Origin: Ophiobolus disseminans
Lineage: Eukaryota > Ascomycota > Dothideomycetes > Pleosporales > Phaeosphaeriaceae
DNA: 64,000 nt
Assembly (NCBI GenBank): GCA_010093685.1
Contig: MU006218.1
Coordinates: 1,603,696 to 1,667,695 of the forward strand
Reading direction: 5' to 3'
In this document: piece by piece, positions 21,464 to 30,577 of the stretch
Numbering within the stretch: the first letter of the stretch is position 1
Layout of the letters: every line of letters begins with the position of its first letter
Made by a program: the position numbers and the translations under genes
Notes under the pieces: model-generated
Databases searched by the model: none
What the model saw: the letters and a program-made list of their open reading frames with translations, nothing else
What the model was told of the DNA's origin: nothing

Positions 21464-22617
21464 GGCGGGCGGCTCTGCTGCGGGTACGGGATCTGTCGAG
21501 TATATGCCCGAAGGTCTAGGGCGCCAATGGCATGAAGAAGTGGTGATGGTGGAAATTGACTGTGATCGATGGCAATATGTGCGTGGTGTTGAGCAGGAGC
21601 GAGACGCCTTCTACCCCACCTTGGCCCATGCTTTTGCTAGTCACGTCACGGGCATCGTTATGCGAACTCTCCTCAGCTCCCTCATTCACCCATGTACTGT
21701 TTCGATTCATGCATCGCTATCAGCACGCCTGTCTCACTGTTTCATCCATCTTCAATCAGATCTGAGCTTCATTTGATTCAGATACACAGCTGCCTCCCCG
21801 CAATGCTGCATACTAAAGCAACGGTGAGGCGTGGTTGCGGCTGCTCCCATCGCGCGTGGCATGGGACGACTCCAACCTCATGCGCCACCACCTAAAAGGA
21901 CCCGAAAGAGGGCGAGCAACGCTCTTCAAGAGTACAGGATTTTTGGCGAGGCACTATTGGGCGACCATGCCGTAGAACGCGATTATGCCTCGCCATTGGC
22001 CCGGCGTGCAGAACGGAAGCGCTGAAAATAACTCAGCCCGGCGCTTACACAGAAAACATCCAACCACGCTCCACAGCACAGTGCACGTTAGGCTCGATTC
22101 AAACAGCGCGTGGAAACGACCCTGCTCGCCATGTACATCATTGGCCAACCACGGCGACGCAGGAGCGGTCGCCATGTCGTGGCCGTCCTTGAACCGCTCA
22201 GATTCTCTCGCCTAGCCCCCACCTCAATGCGAATGGACGAACAGCTGGCGATGCAGCCTCGGGCGGGTGCCACGGTTGTACTAGCCCACGGTGAGTCGAA
22301 AGGTAGGCGTCTACGCCTGATATATACTCCTGCTGTGCCGCTTGCGCCGAAGTCTGTTCTCTATTCACTTCTGTCTTGCTCCGGGCCCCGTCTCTTCGAC
22401 CCTAAGTCTTCGTTGATCGGAGCATTCCATCTTTACTAATAAGCTGTTGATCGGCATTTACGGGTTGTACCCATTTAATATCGCTTCCTACTCGGTTCCC
22501 TGTACATTGTATTTGGATCCCCCACCTCGCCAGACCCCAGTCAATCTCGGATTTCGAAAGTACACTTTTAGTAATAATAGCACGAGGCGGAGCTCACCTC
22601 ATCCCAATATATACAAC
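21464..22617. other. 1.15-kb divergent intergenic region
   Basis: Holds the promoters of the epimerase gene (minus) and the methyltransferase-like gene (plus). The plus frame is open back to 22,447 but with no supporting features. A TATATACT stretch lies at about 22,320. Nothing else is recognised. Confidence 0.4.
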
Positions 22618-25257
22618 ATGCCAGAGATACTTCAACCTGCAGTATACACCCCTGCAGTCCTTGGCACCATGGACGAGCCCCATTATGTGTCTCCGCTGGA
22701 CCAGAGACACCCTCTTAATGTCGTTGACGACGACTCCACCATTGCCACCTACTACTTCGCGGCAAGCTACTCACCCTCCTCGACATACCTGCCAAGCACT
22801 GCATCGCCTCGCGACGCCGACGACTTTCCCACGCCCAAGGCACGTTTATTCGACATGACACCCCAGCCATCGCCACGATTCCCATTCCAATCATCAACAT
22901 ACTCCCACGCCAACCGAGTGAGCCGTGCAGATAGCGATTTTGACTCTCTGTACGACGTCACTGATGATGAGGCTGAGGTGCCTCTCCATGCTTCAACCTC
23001 AGTCAGGAAGATAGCCAGTCAACCCAGGCGTCAACGTTACCCATCAATTGTGATCCCGTCGCCATCCGCCTGGCCGACGATCGAGAAGCTTAAGAGCGCC
23101 ACGTCCGCAGTGCCAATGACACCATCAAACCTGTTGACACCCTCACGACGAGTCTTGGCCATGATCGACTCCCATAACCTACACGTACCGGCTCACTCTG
23201 CAGCACCCTCTCTGGACGGTAGCTTGACTTCAGAAGAGATGGACAAGTTGAGCTGCCCTGCAACTCCAATCACGCAGACAAATCGGGAATCAATCTCCAG
23301 TACGGACTCGTGGGCGCCGGTTCAGCTAGATATGCAAGCTATGGAGACCCTCCAGCATCTAGGCAATTCTCCGTCAACGCAGCAGTCCGAGCAACATTTC
23401 TACTCGACAACGGAGTTGAGGGGTGAAATGCAGGAGGTCTCTCGACCTTCCCTCGTCCTGGCTATTCCCACCGCTACGTCCAACAACAACTCTGGGGGGA
23501 GCACTCCCATCTCCGCTCTTTCCGTCCCTTCCCCAGGAGGCTTCTTCTCTTCGCTACAGTCTACTGCTCGCCACACCTGGAGCATTCCCAAGCAAGAAGA
23601 GTCAGTTCCCAACACTTCCACCGCAGAGCACTTCTACGGTGTACCATGGGAAGGTCGGCGTAACACTGCTCCACCACCCTTGCCATCCCGTCCAAACCGT
23701 GCCTCTGCCCTCTCAGGCCCAACTCTTGATGGCCAAGAGGACGCTTTGACAACAGCACGACCAAATGTTCTGAGTCCTGTGGAAGAGAGTGTAGAGGTCA
23801 AAGAGATCAACCCAAGCAAGACAATCTTCCAGTACAACGAGAACTACAACGCTGAGCTCCAGAAGGTTTCTTCGGTCAATCTCGAGATGACTGGACGCTG
23901 GTTGGAGGAGCAAGACGAGCTGCAAGCGGCACTTCGTGAAATGAGCGATATGAGCTCCCCCACACTTTCCAACGAGACTCACAGCCGTGGAAACTCTGTC
24001 GACAAGGTTAAGAAGACGGTCACTTTCGCTGAAGACGTCACACAGTCAGCAGAGGAGGAGTCTGTGCCCGAGCCAATCATGACCTATGTTCAAGGCCTCG
24101 AGTACATCCGTTCTCGGTCGCAGAGGAAGGATACCTTTATCCACCGCCAGGCTCGCGCCGAGGCCATGCATGTGCAGCGCCGTTGCACTCCTCTTGCTCA
24201 CCGCGACCAGCTGCTCGGCAAATTCGAACTCAGTGAGCCCGAGCGCCCGGCGCCACCACGGCCCGTCTCTGAGTTCTTCATGAACGACCCGACCGTATTG
24301 AAGGAGAGGATCGCACGCGCTCAGAAGGAACGTCAAGCTCTCGATCAGATGCTCCCCGGCCAATGGGTCCTACAGGCACAGAAGCAGCTCAATGGTGGAC
24401 GGCTTCTCAGTAAGCCCGCAGTTCGCTGCATCACGCGCACCTGCGCTCCCCGCATCCTCGATGTTGGTGGTGTCGCAACCAATGACTGGGCATGGAATGT
24501 TGCGTACGATTATCCCTATGCTCATGTCACCACCGTCTATACTGCCGGCAACAAGCAGTCAAGCAATGTCGGCGGTCCCAACAATCATAAGCACATGACG
24601 GTCCCTAACATGTGGACACTTCCCTTCCCTTCCGGCCACTTTGACGTCGTCTCGGCGCGCACTCTCCACGAGCTCCTCAAAACTTCCAAGCCTCTCGGTC
24701 GCTCAGCCGACGAGTACGACCTTTGCTTGAAGGAGTGCCACCGCTGCCTCAAGCCTGGCGGCGTGTTCGAGTATAATCTGCTTGATGCAGATATGCTCCA
24801 CGCCGGCCGCAACGCACAAGCCATGGGTGTCGAGTTTGGCTTCAACCTCAAGACGCGCGGTTACGATGCGCAGTCTACCAAGAGCTTCCTGCCGCGCCTC
24901 AACATGGCCGGCTTCAAGGACGTGCAGCGCGTGTGGATGGTGCTTCCCATGGGCAAGACAGCCGCTAATTGGCGCGAGAACCTCAACGTCGGTGCTCAGG
25001 CTGCTCAACCCGAGAAGACGATCTCGGCTGACGGTGAGGTGGAGTTCGAGGACGCGCCCGTCTTTGGTACGACAATTGACGCCGCGATGCTCACGGGCAT
25101 TGTTGGCAGCTGGGCGTGGGAGAAATGGTTGCTGAAGCTGCAAATCGAGATGGGTAAGGATGAGGAGAAGTTGCTTGAGGGTGTTGTGCAGATGCTCGAG
25201 GAGTGTGCGCAGGGCCAAGCTGCGTGGAGGACGCTGATTGGGTATGCGAAGAAGTAG
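22618..25257 (+). CDS. methyltransferase-domain protein with long disordered N-terminus
   Basis: An intronless 879-aa protein starting at ATG 22,618 (MPEILQPAVY). Residues 1 to about 560 are low complexity, rich in Ser/Pro/Thr with SP/TP sites, and probably disordered and phosphorylated. The C-terminal 250 residues resemble a class I SAM-dependent methyltransferase: motif I ILDVGGVATNDWA, a motif II/III region (NMWTLPFPSGHFDVVSARTLHELL) and CHRCLKPGGVFEYNLLDAD (post-III loop typical of type-11 methyltransferases). Motif I has GGVAT instead of the usual GxGxG, so SAM binding may be altered. A conserved basic segment precedes the domain (PTVLKERIARAQKERQALDQ). Substrate unknown. An upstream in-frame ATG at 22,447 is less likely. 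Confidence 0.78.
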   Translation: MPEILQPAVYTPAVLGTMDEPHYVSPLDQRHPLNVVDDDSTIATYYFAASYSPSSTYLPSTASPRDADDFPTPKARLFDMTPQPSPRFPFQSSTYSHANRVSRADSDFDSLYDVTDDEAEVPLHASTSVRKIASQPRRQRYPSIVIPSPSAWPTIEKLKSATSAVPMTPSNLLTPSRRVLAMIDSHNLHVPAHSAAPSLDGSLTSEEMDKLSCPATPITQTNRESISSTDSWAPVQLDMQAMETLQHLGNSPSTQQSEQHFYSTTELRGEMQEVSRPSLVLAIPTATSNNNSGGSTPISALSVPSPGGFFSSLQSTARHTWSIPKQEESVPNTSTAEHFYGVPWEGRRNTAPPPLPSRPNRASALSGPTLDGQEDALTTARPNVLSPVEESVEVKEINPSKTIFQYNENYNAELQKVSSVNLEMTGRWLEEQDELQAALREMSDMSSPTLSNETHSRGNSVDKVKKTVTFAEDVTQSAEEESVPEPIMTYVQGLEYIRSRSQRKDTFIHRQARAEAMHVQRRCTPLAHRDQLLGKFELSEPERPAPPRPVSEFFMNDPTVLKERIARAQKERQALDQMLPGQWVLQAQKQLNGGRLLSKPAVRCITRTCAPRILDVGGVATNDWAWNVAYDYPYAHVTTVYTAGNKQSSNVGGPNNHKHMTVPNMWTLPFPSGHFDVVSARTLHELLKTSKPLGRSADEYDLCLKECHRCLKPGGVFEYNLLDADMLHAGRNAQAMGVEFGFNLKTRGYDAQSTKSFLPRLNMAGFKDVQRVWMVLPMGKTAANWRENLNVGAQAAQPEKTISADGEVEFEDAPVFGTTIDAAMLTGIVGSWAWEKWLLKLQIEMGKDEEKLLEGVVQMLEECAQGQAAWRTLIGYAKK

Positions 25258-25643
25258 ATATGTTGTGTTCTGAGAGATTGCGATGTGTACATGTGTGGTG
25301 TTTGGCAATGGATAGGAATTTGGGATTGATACCACTTAGCGACAAGGTTTCGTTTGTTGATTAGGAAATGAGAAACACAAGTATCAACCATCTTTCGGTC
25401 ATACGCGCTCCGAAGATTTCGTTCAGTCTCCGCATGAGGTGTCTCGGAGATTTCAGTGTCAGGAAAGAGGGGGTTGATCACGTGACGTACGGCAGATCGG
25501 CGAGGCGCGAACCCCACCCACGCGGTCCAAGCTCGATGTCAACTTGGAGCTTCGTCCAGGCCTCACAAGTCGCCTCACGACAACTCTATCGCCCCCGGAA
25601 GAAAGTCGCCATTGTACGCTGCTCTATACACACATAATCGAGA
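25258..25643. promoter_or_regulatory. intergenic / LSM2 promoter region
   Basis: A 386-bp spacer between two plus-strand genes. It holds the methyltransferase 3' UTR and the LSM2 promoter. No defined element is recognised. Confidence 0.4.
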
Positions 25644-26128
25644 ATGCTTTTCTTCAGGTCCGTCCGCCTCGTAGTTGTCCGATCACACACATGGGTGTCC
25701 ATGAGCCTACAACCACGACACGTTCGAAGCGCATGCAAGTGATAGTACGCGTGCTGACAAATGCCTATCAGCTTCTTCAAGACGCTCGTCGAGCACGAAA
25801 TCACCGTCGAACTCAAGAACGAGGTGCAGATCCGCGGAACGCTGAAGAGCGTCGACCAATATCTCAATATCAAGCTGGACAATGCAGAGGCCGTGGACGA
25901 GATGAGGTGGCCGCACTTGGTACGTCACCGCAATCCATGAGCTAGAGAAAAACTATACTAGACCCGGGATCCATGCTGACGACGTGCCTGCAGTGCTCGA
26001 CAAAAGACATGTTCATCCGAGGCTCCGTCGTGCGATACGTGCACCTCCCATCGGGCGCCGTGGACACGGCCTTGCTGGAAGATGCGACGCGGAGAGAGGC
26101 CGAGGCGGCCAAAAACAAGGCAAAGTGA
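25644..26128 (+). CDS. LSM2: U6 snRNA-associated Sm-like protein LSm2
   Basis: A 98-aa core subunit of the Lsm1-7 (cytoplasmic mRNA decapping) and Lsm2-8 (nuclear U6 snRNA) rings. Three exons: 25,644-25,657 (only 14 nt, MLFF plus two bases), 25,772-25,919 and 25,994-26,128. Joined, they read MLFFSFFKTLVEHEITVEL, the Sm1 motif with LKNEVQIRGTLKSVDQYLN, then the Sm2 motif with MFIRGSVVRYVHLP, which is nearly invariant in LSm2. The C-terminus is a short Lys/Glu/Ala helix (RREAEAAKNKAK). Both introns use standard GT/AG signals (114 and 74 nt). The small first exon is easily missed by gene finders. Confidence 0.95.
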
Positions 26129-26416
26129 GGGACCATGGCCGCAACCCAGACAGAGGCAACACACCGGGCTCAAGCGCAGCGCCCCACGTTATCTCGAGGC
26201 ACCACACGCGATGCATAGGCACGTGTCGATTCAGCACAAGCACGCGTAATCGAATCCAGTGGTGGCACGAGCTTGACAGCCATCATGCCCACTGAAAAGG
26301 CAGGGATTTATGGTATTGAGAGTCATTACCCGCGCTGCATCATCTGACATTGGTGCGCGCTAGAAACCTTCCAACTACAGCTATTACATATTCTCAAAGT
26401 GTATAGTGCCGTTCCA

Positions 26417-26983
26417 TCAAGACTCTTCCACATCCGCTTCCTCTACTGCCTCCCTTTTCCCACCCAGCAGCGACTTCCGACTCGGCTTGAACTCCTTGAC
26501 AATGGCCTTCCAGATCTTTTTTCTCTCCTTCTTCTTGCCTGCCTCGCTCTCCTTCTTGAGCTCCATGTTGTCACGCTTCCCCATATGTACTTGTTCGTTC
26601 TGGCGGTATTCTGCCAAAGCCGAGCGCGGCACACCCTGTGTATCGCGGGACCCGTCGCGCCATGTAGCTATTCGATTGTCGCTTCCTGTGCTGAATAACG
26701 TGTCTGAGTCACTGAATCTCAGATCCGAGATACCGTTGGCAAGAGATTCCGATCGATTGCTCGTGAACGTGTCCTCGGTGTGAGAAAAGGCGAGGAAAAG
26801 AATGTTAATTGCGATGACTGTGAGGGCGAGGACAACAAAAAAGGTAGATGCGGCCTTGAACACAATCAACAGACCCTTGTCTTTTGGTGATGCGGTGGCC
26901 TTTAGGATCCTGCTCGTGATGAGCGTAGTGATGAAGGTTGCAGGCAGCGCGGTCCATGAGGCGAGATTCCTAGCGGTCGGCAT
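26417..26983 (-). CDS. small membrane protein, hypothetical
   Basis: 188 aa from ATG 26,983 (MPTARNLASW). Two hydrophobic segments are visible: a weak one near residues 8-22 (WTALPATFITTLITSRIL) and a strong one near 42-62 (FFVVLALTVIAINILFLAF). The C-terminal half is polar and strongly basic (KKESEAGKKKERKKIWKAIVK), probably cytosolic or nuclear-facing. No family is recognised. An ATG at 27,067 in the same frame lies inside the inverted repeat of the adjacent mariner element, so the native start must be downstream of it. The transposon inserted about 70 bp upstream of the start codon and may have altered the promoter. Confidence 0.6.
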   Translation of the reverse strand: MPTARNLASWTALPATFITTLITSRILKATASPKDKGLLIVFKAASTFFVVLALTVIAINILFLAFSHTEDTFTSNRSESLANGISDLRFSDSDTLFSTGSDNRIATWRDGSRDTQGVPRSALAEYRQNEQVHMGKRDNMELKKESEAGKKKERKKIWKAIVKEFKPSRKSLLGGKREAVEEADVEES

Positions 26984-27053
26984 GATGTGGTTGAGAGAAT
27001 ATGCAGGTGACAATAGAGTCGAGAAAGACAGTGGAGAACGTGTGTGCCCGGTA

Positions 27054-28402
27054 CAGTACTTGGTCAAAAGTTGGTTTCAACAGCGCACGAGCCACCCCAC
27101 CGAGCATACGCACCCACATCATGACCAGCGTCGTAAATTAGCCACAACACTATATAAACTGTACTTTTCCTTGGTGAGACCTCTAGCCATGTAATCAATA
27201 CTTCGTTTGCCACCCTCGCGCAGCTCTGCATGCAGCCATACGGCGCGGCATACTCAAGATCAGCGCCCTGATGAGCTTGCTAGGGATAGCAGCCCAGCAC
27301 TCTTGCAACGCCTTGCAAAAGCTATCCCACTCCTCCTAAGCGTTACTGTAATTACTATACTAGGGATAGAATTTATTCATACGCTTCTTGAGGTGCCAGA
27401 GGTGCTTAATAGGGTTGAGATCAGGTGAGTAAGCTGGCCAGGTGATAGGTGTGATGCCGTGCTTAACCAGGAAGCGCGCATTGCGCGCAAGGTGTGTAGG
27501 CGCGCGTTATTATGCATGAAGAGCTGAGAGCGCCTCTAGTAAGGGAGTAGTCCTTTATGCAGAGTTTCAATGTAACTTTTGCTAGAGTAGCCACTACGCA
27601 GAGCATTAGGACTGCGCTCTATAATGATGAGTTTACTCCGCCGCGGGCAACCTTGTTCATCTAACTATATACTCCCCCACACCATCTGCGCTGGCTTCCT
27701 ACTAGTTGGCAGAGCTAAGATCATTGCTGGCTTCCATTTCTCCCAAGGAAAGCAAAAGCACCACTCCTGATTGTGACCAAAGCCCTTCTCAACTAAGCAC
27801 TTGTCGCTGAACTTGAGCATACGCCGGTGCCAACAGAACTGGCGGCGCTCCCTACAGAACTGTAGGCGCTTTTGAGCATAGCCCTGGTTCAGTTTTGGTC
27901 GCTTTTTACAGGGGTTTTTGCGTATATTAAAACCCTGAAGTACTCGGTATAATGTGCTGTGGCTGGGTGGCTTTAAAGGGGTGCCCTCCGCGTTCACAAA
28001 CACACCTACTTTGGCAAGCTGTTTGTACTTAATCTTAGGCGTTGCGCGCGCTGCGCGGTACAGGATCTTCTTCTGGTGACGCGATAGTATAGGTGGACGG
28101 CCGCTGCAAGGTTTATCCTCAGTGGTGTGGGTGGTGTGGTACTTTTTAAGCAGTTTGCCAATGCCTTGTCTCATGCGCCCAAAGTGCTCCGCAATCTCTT
28201 TTAGCAGTGCGCCCGCAGCGCTCATCCCAACTACTTTGTTTCTTTGCCCGATTGTGAGATTAGGCTTCCTGCGCACATTTTGATCTAACTCTTGTAAAAT
28301 TCTGCGTTGATTTGACATAGTTGTGTGGTGTTAAAGTTGGCTACGTGTTGTGGTGTTGGAGACGCGTCACTAGCGCGGAAACTAACTTTTGACGAGTCAC
28401 TG
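27054..28402 (-). mobile_element. Tc1/mariner DNA transposon, full length, inactivated
   Basis: A 1,349-bp element with terminal inverted repeats starting CAGT. The left end (CAGTACTTGGTCAAAAGTTG) and the right end on the minus strand (CAGTGACTCGTCAAAAGTTA) match over about 25 bases with few differences. It is flanked by TA on both sides (27,052-27,053 and 28,403-28,404), the Tc1/mariner target duplication. It carries one transposase relic on the minus strand. The differences between the two ends and the nonsense codons indicate an old, RIP-affected copy. Confidence 0.93.
27195..28318 (-). pseudogene. Tc1/mariner transposase, broken
   Basis: ATG 28,318 begins a 217-codon frame with an N-terminal helix-turn-helix (TIGQRNKVVGMSAAGALLKEIA in separate blocks), GRPPILSRHQKK (the GRPR-like hook), and the first catalytic Asp in FSDKCLVEKG. 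It stops at a TAG (27,665) where a Trp codon is expected. The remaining third is recognisable down to 27,195 but has further TAG codons and at least one single-base frame change. The second catalytic Asp (the HDN motif) reads MHNNA at 27,503-27,517. The catalytic Glu of the DD34E class is a Lys (AAG) in NPIKHLW at 27,397-27,417. All these are G-to-A or C-to-T changes, as RIP makes. No active transposase can be made. Confidence 0.9.
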
Positions 28403-28795
28403 TATTTGTCTTGTTTGTATGGGAGCGTTTGCGCTACGAAGGAGCTTGTATTTAGTGATGCACCGCCACCTAGGTTAGACCTTACCCAAGTAGGATATTA
28501 ACAGGAAGCCTGTGTATCCTCGCAGTACTATACAAGAGTTAAGAAATTCTAATAATAATTTAAACGCAGCTAGACCTTCTTTTCTCTATAGTATATTCTA
28601 CTATCTCTAGTGCTAGTAAAGCATGGCAATCTCAAATTGAGTGATGACCTTATACAACAGACTTCCAGCAAAAAGAGATATCGCTCAAGCCTCGAAACAG
28701 AAGTGTGTAGAGGAGCGCTAAGATACGACGCACAGTCTTGGCTCATCGTATCATCCTCCACGCCTTGGTAGACTCCAGCACCGTCATCCAAAAGT
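28403..28795. other. spacer between mariner element and HET pseudogene
   Basis: Contains a minus-strand open frame, 28,830-28,570, that could be the last exon of the HET relic if a GTGAGT donor near 28,858 is used. No other feature is seen. Confidence 0.35.
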
Positions 28796-30577
28796 TCATC
28801 TATCTTGCGGTAAGGAGAGAGAAAATTCATCCTCTTCAGGTGATTCTAGTGGACTCACGTTGTAGCGTGTAGCTTGGGGCGCAGAATCCACGAGATAAGA
28901 AGAAAGCATTGGCCAATCCAGCTCATGAGGTCCACTCAGTGCATTCGAGCGATCTTGAAACTCGATATCCAAGATCAAGGTTTTTCCGCCGTGGATGGTG
29001 TGCAGCCCGATCTCGGCGTACGCAGCCTGGTCGTTTCGCAGGTAGGCAAAGCTGCACCGTGAGTTCAGGGGACCGTGATCGCTGTGTAGTAGACTGAAAT
29101 TGGGCTCTTTAGCAATCTCTTCTGCAAAGATTTGGCTCGAAAAAATCGTGTCTGTCACGCTATTACGACCGCCACCGAATATACTGAAGTGATTTGCTGT
29201 TTGCAATGTGTTTGCGAGATTCTGGATCAACGTTTGTAGCGGCGTAAGCTCCTGTGAGACGCCTCGCGACGGGCTGAACAAGACTTTGCAAGCATATCGC
29301 TCGATATGCTGCATCTCAATGTTGAACAAAACGAGTAGATGGGAGTCGTCCTGTCCGGTAAAGAGTATCGCACCTCGACGGCAGCTAGACTGAAGAAAAT
29401 ACTCGGCTCGATCACTGGCCGCCACTTTCAATGCAGTGGTATCTGCGCTCCAACACCTAGGTCGGAATAGCCCCCTTTCCGTGGGCATGCGTACGACAAG
29501 TCCAGTACGCCACGCCGCACTCTGTTCAGGCTCTTACTTCATAAAAATGGTCTTGCTGGTTAGCTCTACCGGTACGGAATCTTTAAGCCCAACACGATTT
29601 GCAAGTAGCCGAGAGTACGGTAGCGCGTGCTCCTCGGCTTATCAACGCGTACTAGATTGTCAACATCAACAGAGTCCAACGGCCAAATATACCGCGCGTC
29701 GCGAGCGTATCGGGTACTTCCCCAATCACCGAGACGTACGACAGGTAGTCCTATTGGGTTGAGAAATGAGCCAACAGAACTGCAATGTAGGATCGCCATA
29801 CCGTAACGATCGTTGTCACGGTGTACGACTGGAAGATCGATCCTCAACCCTTTATTGGTCATTGAGTAAGGTATTTGACAGTTTGAATCGGGAATCGGGA
29901 TTAGATTGTTGACTTCCAGAAATTTAGAGGGATGTGTTGCCAAGGGTCCACATAGATCACCTTTGAGCTTTTCGAACCCTAATTGCCATGCAATGAGGGT
30001 CTGATCGTCGGACTGCATCGATCTCAGTTCTGGCGACCACTAGCTCAAGTGATGAGCTTTTGGTACCAATCATACTCCAGCCATGACCTCCTTCTGCGTA
30101 GAAAACAACAGAAGCAGGAGCAATCAACTCTTGTAACGTCCAGCCTCGCGTCCACCACTTGCTGTGCATAACGTGCGAGACAAATTCAGGCTCTTGATGC
30201 ACCCACCGTCCGTCAACGTCCTCGACTTTGTATGTGTCCCATAACTGCACATCCGATAGGTAAGCATAACATGCGGTAGACCTTTGATACCATTGATACA
30301 TGGATTTGATGGCCTCTGACAGTTCAGCAGAGCTGGATTTGTCTATGCAACAAGTGTCGACCCAGACAAAACTCAATCCATCTCTTAGTGCTTGCTGACA
30401 GCACTGGTGTATTTTTTTGAAACCAGCTTTGTGCGCCGCAGCAGGTGCATCATCCCGAAGCTCTTGGTATGTCACCTCGTCACCCTCCCATCCATGCGAC
30501 AGGATCGCGTAAGCTGGAATGAAAACGCCATCGAATTCGTGAAACTTCCTGGTCGCTGCATGAAGTAGACGCATTGC
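28796..30577 (-). pseudogene. HET-domain gene, deleted and frameshifted
   Basis: The 5' part from ATG 30,577 is a good HET domain: MRLLHAATRKFHEF, AYAILSHGWEGDEVTYQEL, FVWVDTCCIDKSSSAELSEA, MYQWYQRSTACYAYLSDV and SKWWTRGWTLQELIAP. After GTKSSSLELVVARTEI the frame runs directly, out of phase, into SDDQTLIAWQ (about 30,000), a block that in intact relatives comes well over 50 residues later. The intervening part (normally the segment around AYCLLGLFDVNMPLLYGEG) is gone. Downstream blocks PYSMTNKGLRIDLPVV and LLANRVGLKDS are in different frames (an indel near 29,640). A TAA follows TIFMK (about 29,535), and the C-terminal part continues to 28,796 without other stops. At least three lesions: a pseudogene. 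Confidence 0.85.

Noticed and set aside
29960..29985. TTCGAACCC resembling a tRNA T-loop
   Set aside because: No acceptor stem, D-arm or anticodon arm can be drawn around it; it lies within the HET relic coding sequence.
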